Shown here: positions 1 through 6,221 of the stretch, piece by piece
How the letters are laid out: every line of letters starts with the position of its first letter
Position numbering within the stretch: the stretch's first letter is position 1
NCBI GenBank assembly: GCA_050050435.1
Contig: JASFUE010000102.1
Location: 1 to 10,023 of the forward strand
Source: SG8-40 sp050050435
GTDB taxonomy: Bacteria > Pseudomonadota > Gammaproteobacteria > Burkholderiales > Eutrophovitaceae
Length of the DNA: 10,023 nucleotides
Reading direction: 5' to 3'
The notes under the pieces: model-generated
Database searches by the model: none
What the model was told of the DNA's origin: nothing
Seen by the model: the letters and a program-made list of their open reading frames with translations, nothing else
Program-made: the position numbers and the translations under genes

Positions 1-60
1 GAGCCTGTAAAGGGAGTAACGCGGGTTGCCGCGGTTGTTTGCGATGCACTCATGCGCCAT
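1..60 (-). other. possible 5' end of a leftward gene cut by the window edge
   Basis: Two leftward ATGs, at 60-58 and 53-51, open frames that stay open to the window edge (20 and 17 codons). They read MAHECIANNRGNPRYSLYRL and MSASQTTAATRVTPFTG. Either could begin a gene following darP in the same direction, about 40-50 bp after its stop. Neither has a clear ribosome binding site and both are too short to identify. A rightward frame is also open from base 1 to about 153, so a rightward gene end is not excluded. Confidence 0.2.
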
Positions 61-100
61 GGGTTTATCGCGCGTGATATTCGCAAATGTCACGTCGTGT

Positions 101-619
101 TCAGTTGCTGGCATCGGTGCCGTTGCGAAGTTCGTTGTCCAGTAATGTCTGCCTGATATCGCGCAGCAGTTGCCGGAAGTGCCGTGGCGGGCGCTGCGCG
201 GCGATTTCGCGTTTTGCATTGCGAAGCTGGGTGCGCAGTTTCTGCACGTCGGTCGACGGGAATGCAGTCACGAATTCCGCCAGTGAATCTTCGTCGGCCA
301 GAAATCGTTCGCGCCAGCGCTCGGCATGGTGGAGGATGGCAACATCTCGTACCGTGCCAGCCTGAACCGATTCGAGCTGTCTGCGGATGTGGTCGGCGTC
401 GACATCGCGCATCAGGCGACCCACGTACTGTAACTGACGCCGCAACGCACCGCGTTGTGAAATGGTGCGTGCCTGCACGATTGCATCGCGCAGTGATTCC
501 GGCAAATCGAGTAGCACAAACTGATCTTTCGGCAATGCCACCAGCGTCTCGCCCAGAGCCTGCAGGGCATGCATTTCCTGTTTACGCCGGGTCTTGCTGA
601 CAGTCAGGTCCTGTTCCAT
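101..619 (-). CDS. darP: DarP/YjgA, dual-action ribosomal maturation protein (DUF615)
   Basis: This 172-residue protein matches the YjgA/DarP family (E. coli 183 aa), a cytoplasmic factor that binds pre-50S particles and promotes late assembly of the large ribosomal subunit. Family signatures are visible: VSKTRRKQE near residues 7-15 (E. coli has VSKSEIKR), RRQLQYVGRLMR at 60-71 (RRRQLQLIGKMLR in E. coli), and LRTQLRNAKRE at 128-138 followed by the PPR..RQLLRDIR segment near 144-156. The frame stays open upstream to 796, but family similarity begins at the ATG at 619-617, and the extra 59 residues would overlap pmbA and look noncoding. The upstream GGATCTGGAAC gives only a weak ribosome binding site. 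The gene is divergent from pmbA, the arrangement also known in E. coli (yjgA/pmbA). It is unusual only in being slightly short at the acidic N-terminus. Identification is firm and the start is likely. Confidence 0.93.
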   Translation of the reverse strand: MEQDLTVSKTRRKQEMHALQALGETLVALPKDQFVLLDLPESLRDAIVQARTISQRGALRRQLQYVGRLMRDVDADHIRRQLESVQAGTVRDVAILHHAERWRERFLADEDSLAEFVTAFPSTDVQKLRTQLRNAKREIAAQRPPRHFRQLLRDIRQTLLDNELRNGTDASN

Positions 620-645
620 GTTCCAGATCCGCAAATAGCGGATGG

Positions 646-652
646 TATGATA
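646..652. promoter_or_regulatory. candidate overlapping divergent -10 elements of darP and pmbA
   Basis: The plus strand carries TATGAT at 646-651 and the minus strand carries TATCAT at 652-647, each one mismatch from the sigma-70 -10 consensus TATAAT. Used rightward, transcription would begin near 658, about 70 nt before the preferred pmbA start. Used leftward, it would begin near 640, about 20 nt before darP. No good -35 hexamer sits at 17 bp on either strand, so this rests on the -10 matches and position alone. Confidence 0.3.
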
Positions 653-727
653 ACCGACAAGCAGGGCGGCGTAACTGCAGGACCATTGCCGCTCGCATCG
701 AACACAGATTTTTCCCCGGGCAGGCAA

Positions 728-2068
728 GTGGCCAACGAAGGTTTTACCTACGAGCAGGATCAATTGAAGGCAATGGCCAATGAAGCGCTGCGCCACGCGG
801 CGGCGTCCGGTGCTTCATCGGCAGAGCTGGACATCAACGAAGGCTTCGGCCAGACCGTCACGGTCCGGCGCAATGAGGTCGAGACCATCGAGTACAACCG
901 CGACAAGGGCATGAGTGTCACTGTCTATCTCGGCAACCGCAGGGGACATGCCAGCACATCCGATCTGACGCCCGAGGCGGTGCGCACCACCGTGGACGCG
1001 GCGTTGTCGATTGCCCGGCTCACGGCATCGGACGAATATGCCGGGCTCGCTGATCCGGAACTGCTGGCCAGTTCGTTTCCCGACCTCGATCTGTACCATC
1101 CGTGGCGCCTGGGTGTCGACGACGCCGTTGGCATTGCGCGCGAATGTGAGCGCGCGGCGTTTGACGCCGATTCGAGAGTAAACAATTCTGATGGCGCCAC
1201 CGTGTCGGCGCAGCAAGCGCATTTCATCTACGCTAACAGTAACGGCTTCATTGCCGGCTTTCCGAGTACGCGTCATTACGTTGGCTGCGCGGTAACGGCC
1301 GGCAAGGGCGACAACATGCAGCGTGATTCATGGTGGAGCATGGCGCGCGCCCACGAGGACCTGGAATCCTGGAAAACAGTCGGTGCGACTGCCGGCAGGC
1401 GTACCGCACGGCGACTCGATGCAAAAAAACTCTCCACCAGGAAAACGCCGGTGCTGTTCGAATCTCCGGTGGCCTCAGGGCTGCTGGGGCATTTTGTTGC
1501 CGCCGTCAGTGGTGCCAGCCTCTATCGCAAGCAGTCATTCCTGCTCGACAGCCTGGACTCGAAAGTCTTTCCGCAGTTCGTGCAAATCGACGAATTGCCG
1601 CATCAGAAGAGGGGGCTGGCAAGCGGCGCATTTGACAACGAAGGCGTCGGCACGCATGCGCGCAGCGTTGTCGAGAACGGTGTCGTCAAGGGCTATTTTC
1701 TGGGCAGCTATGCAGCGCGCAAACTTGGAATGAAATCGACCGGCAATGCCGGCGGCGCCCATAACCTGATCATGCGCTCCACCGGTGAATCATTCGATCA
1801 GATGCTGAAGAAGATGGGGCGCGGGTTGCTTGTGACCGATTTGCTCGGCCATGGAACCAACATGGTGACCGGTGATTACTCACGCGGTGCTGCCGGCTTC
1901 TGGGTCGAAGACGGGGAACTGGCTTATCCGGTGCACGAAATCACCGTTGCCGGCAACCTCATGGACATGTTTTCCTCGATCGTAGCGATCGGCGATGATG
2001 CTCTGGCGCGCACATCACGCCAGACCGGGTCGATCCTGATCGGGTCCATGACGGTGGCCGGAGACTAG
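728..2068 (+). CDS. pmbA: PmbA/TldE, subunit of the TldD-TldE metalloprotease
   Basis: This is the TldE (PmbA) subunit of the TldD/TldE heterodimer, a cytoplasmic protease that trims unfolded peptides. In E. coli it matures microcin B17 and helps degrade CcdA. Similarity to E. coli PmbA (450 aa) runs the full length: NEVETIEYNRDKGMSVTVY, ASTSDLTPEAV, PDLDLYHPW, LSTRKTPVLFESPVASGLLGH, YRKQSFLLDSLDSKVFP, YAARKLGMKSTGNAGGAHN and the C-terminal TGDYSRGAAGFWVEDGE with EITVAGNLMDM. The zinc-binding HExxH belongs to the TldD partner, so its absence is expected; tldD is not in this window. The start is uncertain. GTG at 728 gives 446 residues, close to the family length, and lies downstream of the candidate promoter. 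ATG at 647 (473 aa) and ATG at 569 are in frame but add sequence without family similarity, and the latter would overlap darP. AGG three bases before the GTG is a poor ribosome binding site. Confidence 0.95.
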   Translation: MANEGFTYEQDQLKAMANEALRHAAASGASSAELDINEGFGQTVTVRRNEVETIEYNRDKGMSVTVYLGNRRGHASTSDLTPEAVRTTVDAALSIARLTASDEYAGLADPELLASSFPDLDLYHPWRLGVDDAVGIARECERAAFDADSRVNNSDGATVSAQQAHFIYANSNGFIAGFPSTRHYVGCAVTAGKGDNMQRDSWWSMARAHEDLESWKTVGATAGRRTARRLDAKKLSTRKTPVLFESPVASGLLGHFVAAVSGASLYRKQSFLLDSLDSKVFPQFVQIDELPHQKRGLASGAFDNEGVGTHARSVVENGVVKGYFLGSYAARKLGMKSTGNAGGAHNLIMRSTGESFDQMLKKMGRGLLVTDLLGHGTNMVTGDYSRGAAGFWVEDGELAYPVHEITVAGNLMDMFSSIVAIGDDALARTSRQTGSILIGSMTVAGD

Positions 2069-2142
2069 TTACGGCAATTGGTGGCTGGCGTTCGCTGTGC
2101 CTGTCGGCTAACGTGCGACCGTCCGCCGGGGGCATATCGCAG

Positions 2143-2769
2143 ATGAGACTTTCAAAAATACGGCATTTTCTCGTGTGGCTGTGTCTGCTCGCCTGTGCCG
2201 GCCTGGCCGCCTGCAGTGAGAAAATTCCCGGCTTGCCGCGCCTCGCAGCCGGAGACGTGGTGCTTGCTTTCGGCGATAGCCTGACGTACGGAACCGGCGC
2301 GCCGTACCAGCAGAGTTACCCGGCGGTACTGTCCGAATTGATCGGTCACACCGTGGTCTCGTCAGGGGTGCCCGGTGAGCAAACTGCGGAAGGGCTGGAG
2401 CGTTTGCCCGAAGCGCTCGATACACATCAGCCGCGCATCCTGTTGTTGTGCCTGGGCGGCAATGACATGCTGCGCAAGGTTGATGTGGCCGAGACGGAGG
2501 CCAATCTGCGGCAGATGATCGACATGGCTCAGGGCAGAGGGATCGCGGTCGTACTGATCGGCGTTCCCGCGCCGGCACTGTTCGGAGCGACGGCGGGTTT
2601 CTACGAGACCATCGCGCAGGACTACGCCATCGCGTTCGAGGGTGATGCCCTCAATGAAATCCTGCGCGATAACGAATACAAGTCGGACCCGGTCCACCCG
2701 AATGCGCGTGGCTATCGCATGCTTGCCACATCGCTGGCAGATTTGCTCAAGCGCGGCGGGGCAATTTGA
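2143..2769 (+). CDS. lipid-anchored GDSL/SGNH arylesterase (TesA-like)
   Basis: This is a 208-residue SGNH-fold serine esterase of the TesA/arylesterase type, which hydrolyses acyl or aryl esters and possibly acyl-CoA or lysophospholipid. All four SGNH blocks are present: nucleophile Ser46 in FGDSLTYG; Gly75 in SSGVPGEQT; Asn107 in LGGNDM; and the Asp182/His185 pair in SDPVHPN. The N-terminus is a lipoprotein signal with Arg/Lys residues, a hydrophobic core and lipobox LAAC, so Cys24 should be acylated. Ser at +2 predicts outer-membrane sorting, whereas E. coli TesA has an ordinary cleavable signal. ATG at 2143 gives a normal signal length; an upstream GTG at 2113 is in frame but would lengthen the n-region. 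A GGGGG run lies about 10 bp before the ATG. The gene follows pmbA by 74 bp in the same direction and could share its transcript. The natural substrate cannot be read from the sequence. Confidence 0.92.
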   Translation: MRLSKIRHFLVWLCLLACAGLAACSEKIPGLPRLAAGDVVLAFGDSLTYGTGAPYQQSYPAVLSELIGHTVVSSGVPGEQTAEGLERLPEALDTHQPRILLLCLGGNDMLRKVDVAETEANLRQMIDMAQGRGIAVVLIGVPAPALFGATAGFYETIAQDYAIAFEGDALNEILRDNEYKSDPVHPNARGYRMLATSLADLLKRGGAI

Positions 2770-2772
2770 CCG

Positions 2773-2828
2773 GTTTGATCGGAACAGTTTGATCGAACCC
2801 GTTTAATCGAAACGATGCGACCGAATTT
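2773..2828. repeat. 14-bp tandem direct repeat, three good copies plus a degenerate fourth
   Basis: Starting four bases after the esterase stop codon, units begin at 2773 (GTTTGATCGGAACA), 2787 (GTTTGATCGAACCC) and 2801 (GTTTAATCGAAACG), with a decayed copy at 2815 (ATGCGACCGAATTT). The core is TTTGATCGAA. The first two units can also fold: 2772-2780 pairs with 2791-2799 over nine base pairs, one a T-G wobble, around a 10-nt loop. The array lies about 70 bp before the channel gene. It could be a regulator-binding array, a transcript-end structure or a local duplication; no T-run follows the hairpin. Confidence 0.75.
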
Positions 2829-2896
2829 TCGCAGTTTCTGACCGGGACAAATGGTCGAGGCAAAGGGAACAAGGCAGGCCTGAGCGAGGTGCGGCG

Positions 2897-3706
2897 ATGA
2901 CAGTGCACATAGGACATTGGATTGGTCTGGGCGGGGTTGCCCCTGATGACAACCGCAATGCCCATGCGTGGGAGAAGCGCCTCGACGGCGTCATGATCGC
3001 AGTCGCGTTGATGTCGATCCCGGTGGCGCTCGTCGATACCAGTCGTTTTCATCCGTGGGTGAGAGTTCTCGACAATTCGTTGCACTGGATCATTCTGCTT
3101 GCGTTCGTGTTCGAGCTCATCTGGATGTTGCATGTCAGCAGCCGCAAGTTTTCCTACCTGACGCGCAACTGGCTCAACGTTGTGATCATCCTGATTGCCA
3201 CGCTGGGCGTATTCGGTATCGCGTCCGGCGTTTGGGTGGCATCGGCCAGGGCAGCACGACTGGCATTGGTTACGTTGCTGCTGGCGCGGGCTGTGTCGGC
3301 TTTCGGAAGCAGCCTGGTCGCCAGAGGGGTGCCACTGGTGTTTGGCGTGGCCTTCCTGATCTCGTTGGCAGCCGGTCTGGGTTTCTACATGCTCGACGAT
3401 TCCGTGCACTCATTCGGGGACGGCTTGTGGCTTGCCTTTGTGACGGCCTCGACTGTCGGCTACGGTGATCTGGTGCCGTCGAACACAGCATCGCGCATCT
3501 TCGCCGTCATTATGGTACTGGTTGGTTTTGCGCTGTTGTCGATGGTGACGGCAACGATTTCGGCATTTTTCATTGGGGAAGACGAGAAGCGCCTGCGCCA
3601 GGAACTGCATCAGGACATTCGCCGATTGCATGCCGAAGTGCGCGCGTTGCGCGAAGAGATGGGACGGATGCGCAAAGAAAAAGCCCCCGCCGATGGCGGG
3701 GGCTGA
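2897..3706 (+). CDS. six-helix voltage-gated-type potassium channel (ion transporter family)
   Basis: This 269-residue inner-membrane K+ channel has the Kv-like plan. Hydrophobic segments lie near residues 30-48 (S1), 62-80 (S2), 92-110 (S3), 112-135 (S4 with spaced arginines at 118, 121 and 131), 147-166 (S5) and 201-226 (S6). The pore loop near 174-191 carries the signature TVGYGD at 186-191, the K+ selectivity filter. A charged heptad-like region at about 228-262 probably forms a cytoplasmic coiled coil that helps tetramerisation. No RCK/TrkA-N domain is present, unlike E. coli Kch (417 aa). The ATG is supported by GAGG at 2886-2889, seven bases upstream. The tail KAPADGGG is encoded by the hairpin that serves as terminator of the converging gene, so its sequence may be shaped by that rather than by protein function. 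Physiological role, whether potential setting or osmotic response, is inference. Confidence 0.93.
   Translation: MTVHIGHWIGLGGVAPDDNRNAHAWEKRLDGVMIAVALMSIPVALVDTSRFHPWVRVLDNSLHWIILLAFVFELIWMLHVSSRKFSYLTRNWLNVVIILIATLGVFGIASGVWVASARAARLALVTLLLARAVSAFGSSLVARGVPLVFGVAFLISLAAGLGFYMLDDSVHSFGDGLWLAFVTASTVGYGDLVPSNTASRIFAVIMVLVGFALLSMVTATISAFFIGEDEKRLRQELHQDIRRLHAEVRALREEMGRMRKEKAPADGGG
3674..3703 (-). terminator. intrinsic terminator of the leftward secreted-protein gene
   Basis: The arms at 3683-3691 (GCCCCCGCC) and 3695-3703 (GGCGGGGGC) form a perfect 9-bp, all-GC stem with a 3-nt loop. Read leftward, the stem is followed by TTTTTCTTT (complement of 3674-3682), a standard rho-independent terminator for the gene whose stop lies at 3729-3727. 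Read rightward there is no T-tract after the stem. The hairpin lies wholly inside the last codons of the K+ channel gene, whose TGA directly follows it at 3704-3706. Confidence 0.88.
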
Positions 3707-3726
3707 GTGCTGGTAAAGCTGGTTGA

Positions 3727-4851
3727 TTAGCGATGCTTGTAGTTGGCGTGCTTGTCGTGCTTGTGCTTGCGCTTGTGCTTGTGCTTGTGCTTGCCGCGGT
3801 GCTTCTTGTCGTGCTTCGCCTTCCTGTCCCTGGAGATCTTGAAGACTTTCAGCGTCGCCGAAGAGGTGAACTCTTCGCCACCAACGGTTTGGCCGTTGAG
3901 CAGGCCTTGCACGTCACCGACATCGAACCCGGTCTTGAAGGCATCGAAGAAGCACACCATGTCTTTCATGCCATCCTTGTTGACATCCCTGCCGCGCTTG
4001 CCACAGCGGAACAGGCTTTCCTCGTCGCCGTACACACCGAAGGTCAGCGTTGAGGGGTCGATCGTGGTTGCGTCGAATGAGCCGTTCGAAAGCATCGCGA
4101 CCGGGATCGGATAGATACCTTCTCTCTTGCCCATGCGCTTGAGGTGATGCTTCCAGCGCTTGCCGACATCCCTGTGATGACCACCACGCCAGTGCAATAC
4201 TTCCATGGTGATCGTCGTCGGACCAGTCGGCTCGACATCAGGCTCGGGCTCGGGCGCCGGCGGATCGGAGACGACCGGGCTGCAGGAACCGTTCACAGCT
4301 GTGCTTGCGGCGTCTGCCGAGGCCGTGACGCCGGAAATATCCAGCGTGTAGCCGCCGGCCATGCCTTCGATACCAGGGGCAAACGGAACCATGCTGTCAC
4401 CCAGATAGTTCGGTACCGGAGTGACGGCGGCGAAGTAGCGGCCCGGGCTGGCAAGCGCGTAATTATCGATGCGTGAATCGGTGGTGTAGTTACCGGCTGC
4501 ATCGAAATGGTCGTCATTCTGGTTCAGCAGCGTGCCGTTCTCGTCATAAAGAACGAGTAGCGAGTCCCAGCTCATGTCGGTCGTCACACCGATGTTCGGT
4601 GTATCGCCGGCAGCGGCATCAAAGGAGAAGATGTCGATATCCGAACTCAGATTCACAGCGGAACCCGCGGCCATCGTACCTGTGAGGGTCACACCGGCTG
4701 CAGGGATACACAGCAATTGCGCATCGGCGCCGGTGTCGTTGGGCTCGACATCATTGAGTTGCGCGACCGCCGTGCCCGAGAGGCACATCAGCGAGCCGAG
4801 CAGGCCGATAAACAGCCCGTTTGCTACGTGTTTGAAAGTTGGCGTGTACAT
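3727..4851 (-). CDS. secreted protein with PPC-like domain, Ca-loop-like motif and Lys/His-rich tail
   Basis: This 374-residue exported protein starts with a clear Sec signal peptide, with likely cleavage after AVA at residue 30. Residues 31-175 resemble a bacterial pre-peptidase C-terminal (PPC) beta-sandwich: EPNDT at 36-40, DIDIFSF near 71-77, DSLLVLYDENG near 96-106 and a closing GGYTLDISG. A Pro/Glu-rich linker (about 197-210) leads to a second domain containing IPVAMLSNGSFDATTIDPSTL at 248-269, a motif seen in secreted multidomain proteins, and DVNKDGMKD at 289-297, an EF-hand-like loop that may bind calcium. An unusual basic His-rich stretch sits at 219-243. The tail, 344-374, has 12 Lys, 9 His and 3 Arg in 31 residues. 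No catalytic motif is visible, so it is more likely a structural, adhesive or ion-binding protein than an enzyme. GTAAAGGGAGTGAAGGATC precedes the ATG and contains a good ribosome binding site. The gene appears monocistronic, with its own terminator. Confidence 0.85.
   Translation of the reverse strand: MYTPTFKHVANGLFIGLLGSLMCLSGTAVAQLNDVEPNDTGADAQLLCIPAAGVTLTGTMAAGSAVNLSSDIDIFSFDAAAGDTPNIGVTTDMSWDSLLVLYDENGTLLNQNDDHFDAAGNYTTDSRIDNYALASPGRYFAAVTPVPNYLGDSMVPFAPGIEGMAGGYTLDISGVTASADAASTAVNGSCSPVVSDPPAPEPEPDVEPTGPTTITMEVLHWRGGHHRDVGKRWKHHLKRMGKREGIYPIPVAMLSNGSFDATTIDPSTLTFGVYGDEESLFRCGKRGRDVNKDGMKDMVCFFDAFKTGFDVGDVQGLLNGQTVGGEEFTSSATLKVFKISRDRKAKHDKKHRGKHKHKHKRKHKHDKHANYKHR
3757..3792. repeat. 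six tandem GTGCTT hexamers encoding the Lys-His tail
   Basis: Six consecutive hexamers, GTGCTT except GCGCTT for the third, lie inside the secreted-protein gene. On the coding strand they read as alternating AAG and CAC codons, with CGC in the third. Because the unit is two codons, gain or loss would change tail length without breaking the frame. Confidence 0.8.
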
Positions 4852-5081
4852 GATCCTTCACTCCCTTTACAGATTGGTGTTCCAAAAGCCTCTTACAAAT
4901 TGATCGAAATATTCGCAACGACAATGCGTTGTGATTCGGGGCTATAAGTCGCAAGCAGCGTACCCGCTGACGTAACGCGTCGCCCCCCGTGCCGGTGAGT
5001 GTCAAAGCGAGTCCGATCAACAGTTTGTCCGGTTGCAGGGATGACGCAGGATGGCACCTCGTGTGATGTTTTTTCGGGGAT

Positions 5082-5095
5082 TCATGCATGCATGA
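5082..5095. repeat. perfect 14-bp palindrome TCATGCATGCATGA
   Basis: The sequence equals its own reverse complement over 14 bases, with the core an alternating CATG repeat. It lies in the noncoding stretch about 230 bp upstream of the secreted-protein start and 210 bp beyond the transglycosylase stop. It could be a dimeric repressor site, but nothing ties it to a promoter. Confidence 0.5.
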
Positions 5096-5139
5096 GAAGT
5101 CGGCAAAGCGACTGACGAAATCCGCATCAGTGTCATGAA

Positions 5140-5283
5140 ATGCACATGCATATCGCCCGGGAAATCCGTGTGATCGAGCTCCTGGCGGCGGTCGGGAATG
5201 CCTGCGGGGGAGAGGAGTCCCGCCTGGTAGAGAGTGGGGAGGTTGCCTGGCATCGTCGCGTGATTACGAAGCCAGTGTTTTGA
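5140..5283 (+). CDS. possible small ORF, 47 residues, unrecognised
   Basis: An open frame begins with ATG at 5140 (second ATG at 5146) and ends with TGA at 5281-5283. It would encode a small soluble peptide starting MHMHIAREIRVIELLAAVG and ending RRVITKPVF. There is no Shine-Dalgarno match before either ATG, and the opposite strand also has an open frame here, as expected in GC-rich DNA. I do not recognise it. It is listed because it is the only frame of any length filling this end of the gap; it is more likely chance than gene. Confidence 0.15.
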   Translation: MHMHIAREIRVIELLAAVGNACGGEESRLVESGEVAWHRRVITKPVF

Positions 5284-5286
5284 CGG

Positions 5287-5303
5287 AAAAGCAGAGGCTC
5301 CGC
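5287..5303 (-). terminator. weak candidate terminator after the lytic transglycosylase gene
   Basis: Read leftward directly after the TAA stop (5306-5304), GCGGAGCCTCTGC can form a 5-bp stem with one G-U pair and a 3-nt loop, followed by TTTT (complement of 5287-5290). Position is right but the stem is short, so it may be inefficient. Confidence 0.35.
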
Positions 5304-5915
5304 TTACAATTGCGCGCGATAGCGCCGGTAGTATTCGAGCACGCGCGGTACGTATGTCATGGTCTCGGCGTAGGGTGGTATACGGTGGCCGGCGCGGATA
5401 ACAGCGTTCTCCCCGGCGTTATAGGCGGCGATCACCAGTTCGAGATCGTTGTCGAACAGGTCCATCAGCATACGCAGGTAACGCACACCTGCCTGGATGT
5501 TTTCAACCGGGTTGAAGCGATTGCGTGCGCCGAACCGGCGGGCCGTCTCCGGCATTAATTGCATCAACCCGGCAGCGCCACTTCGCGACCGGGCAATCGG
5601 GTTGTAACCGGATTCGGCCGATATGACTGCGTGCACCAGGGCAGGGTCGATATTCTGTTCCCTGGCGGCCGCTTCGATGTACTTGTCATACCGGTTGCGT
5701 ATGACCGGGCTATAGAAGTTGACGTCCCGCGCAAAGGTGTTGGTGATTGGATTACGTTCATCGTCGCGGCGATGAATGCGGTAACGGCTGTTCTCGGGAA
5801 CATTGGTGTAGTGGACCTTACCGTCGCTGTCGACGTATCGATAAATATCCGCCGATGCGCCTGGTGCGAACAGAATGCCCGAAAGCAGCATCGCAACTGC
5901 GGCTGGTCTGCGCAT
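5304..5915 (-). CDS. periplasmic lytic transglycosylase (SLT domain) with N-terminal DUF4124
   Basis: This 203-residue exported enzyme cleaves the MurNAc-GlcNAc bond of peptidoglycan, forming 1,6-anhydro-MurNAc. Residues 1-22 form a signal peptide ending ASA before DIYRY. Residues 23-40 (DIYRYVDSDGKVHYTNVP) are a typical DUF4124 motif, often fused to such enzymes. The SLT (GH23) domain spans about 77-200: catalytic Glu101 in ISAESGYNP, GLMQLMPETA at 116-125, AAYNAGE at 163-169 and PYAETMTYVPRV near 181-192. There is no lipobox, so it should be soluble in the periplasm. The frame remains open upstream to 6137, but ATG at 5915 gives a proper signal peptide and has CAGGAG nine bases upstream. 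It is divergent from the DUF360-MFS pair and appears monocistronic. It belongs to the Slt-like family 1 group; which named enzyme it corresponds to is unclear. Confidence 0.95.
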   Translation of the reverse strand: MRRPAAVAMLLSGILFAPGASADIYRYVDSDGKVHYTNVPENSRYRIHRRDDERNPITNTFARDVNFYSPVIRNRYDKYIEAAAREQNIDPALVHAVISAESGYNPIARSRSGAAGLMQLMPETARRFGARNRFNPVENIQAGVRYLRMLMDLFDNDLELVIAAYNAGENAVIRAGHRIPPYAETMTYVPRVLEYYRRYRAQL

Positions 5916-6221
5916 TTCGGTCAACTCCTGAAGAATCTGGCCTGCCAGAGATGCCCTTGAAAAAGCAAGGTTCAGACCTCGGAAGGCGCCGTTTGCCGCT
6001 TCGAAATGACCGTAGATGACAGGCCCGGCGCGTTTTTGTGGATACCGGCATCGCCGAGCGCTGCGATATTGGCGGACCGTGTCTTCCGGATGGAAATGTG
6101 TGGCGAGCCATGACACCGTAATCAACGGCGATGCCACAGGGTTGGCCGCAGGGCAGTGCTGCCAGCGCGTACGACGGACGCTGATGCCGGTCTTGTGCGG
6201 GCTTCGCGTATCATTGCGTAT
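5916..6221. other. 306-bp divergent intergenic region
   Basis: This region separates the leftward transglycosylase from the rightward DUF360 gene and should hold promoters for both. The transglycosylase ribosome binding site is near 5925-5930. In the rightward direction TATCAT at 6209-6214 is a one-mismatch -10, but no -35 matches at 16-18 bp. Several frames are open through the region, including an upstream extension of the transglycosylase, yet none resembles a known protein. Confidence 0.5.
6209..6214 (+). promoter_or_regulatory. candidate -10 element for the DUF360-MFS pair
   Basis: TATCAT matches the -10 consensus at five of six positions. A start seven bases downstream would be about 6221, one base before the ATG at 6222, giving an almost leaderless mRNA and fitting the absence of a Shine-Dalgarno sequence there. 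No -35 or extended -10 is visible, so the call is weak. Confidence 0.25.

Larger units (their letters stand above)
4852..5303. other. gene-poor 452-bp stretch between two leftward genes
   Basis: No convincing gene is seen. The part nearest 4852 must hold the promoter and leader of the secreted-protein gene, including its ribosome binding site at about 4854-4868, but I found no good -35/-10 pair on the minus strand. A TTGACA occurs on the minus strand at 5015-5010 without a matching -10. The stretch also holds a 14-bp palindrome, a weak terminator after the transglycosylase gene and a 47-codon rightward open frame, each listed separately. Confidence 0.6.

Noticed and set aside
5..17. CTGTAAAGGGAGT at the window start also occurs on the minus strand near 4871-4859
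   Set aside because: The second copy contains a ribosome binding site and the match is only 13 bases with no flanking similarity, so it is probably chance.
2747..3409. 220-codon leftward open frame opposite the K+ channel
   Set aside because: It is His/Gln/Asn/Arg-rich, as expected for the antisense of a GC-rich membrane gene. It lacks domains and conflicts with a channel gene supported by TVGYGD and a ribosome binding site.
3733..4053. Rightward Val/Leu-rich 106-codon frame opposite the Lys-His tail
   Set aside because: The repetitive VLVLVL sequence is simply the antisense reading of alternating Lys and His codons; it has no ribosome binding site or domain.
5010..5015. TTGACA on the minus strand as a promoter -35 for the secreted protein
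   Set aside because: The hexamer 16-18 bp downstream is GC-rich and does not resemble a -10.
5304..6137. Longer 277-residue form of the lytic transglycosylase
   Set aside because: The added 74 residues hide the signal peptide; ATG at 5915 has a good ribosome binding site and signal sequence.
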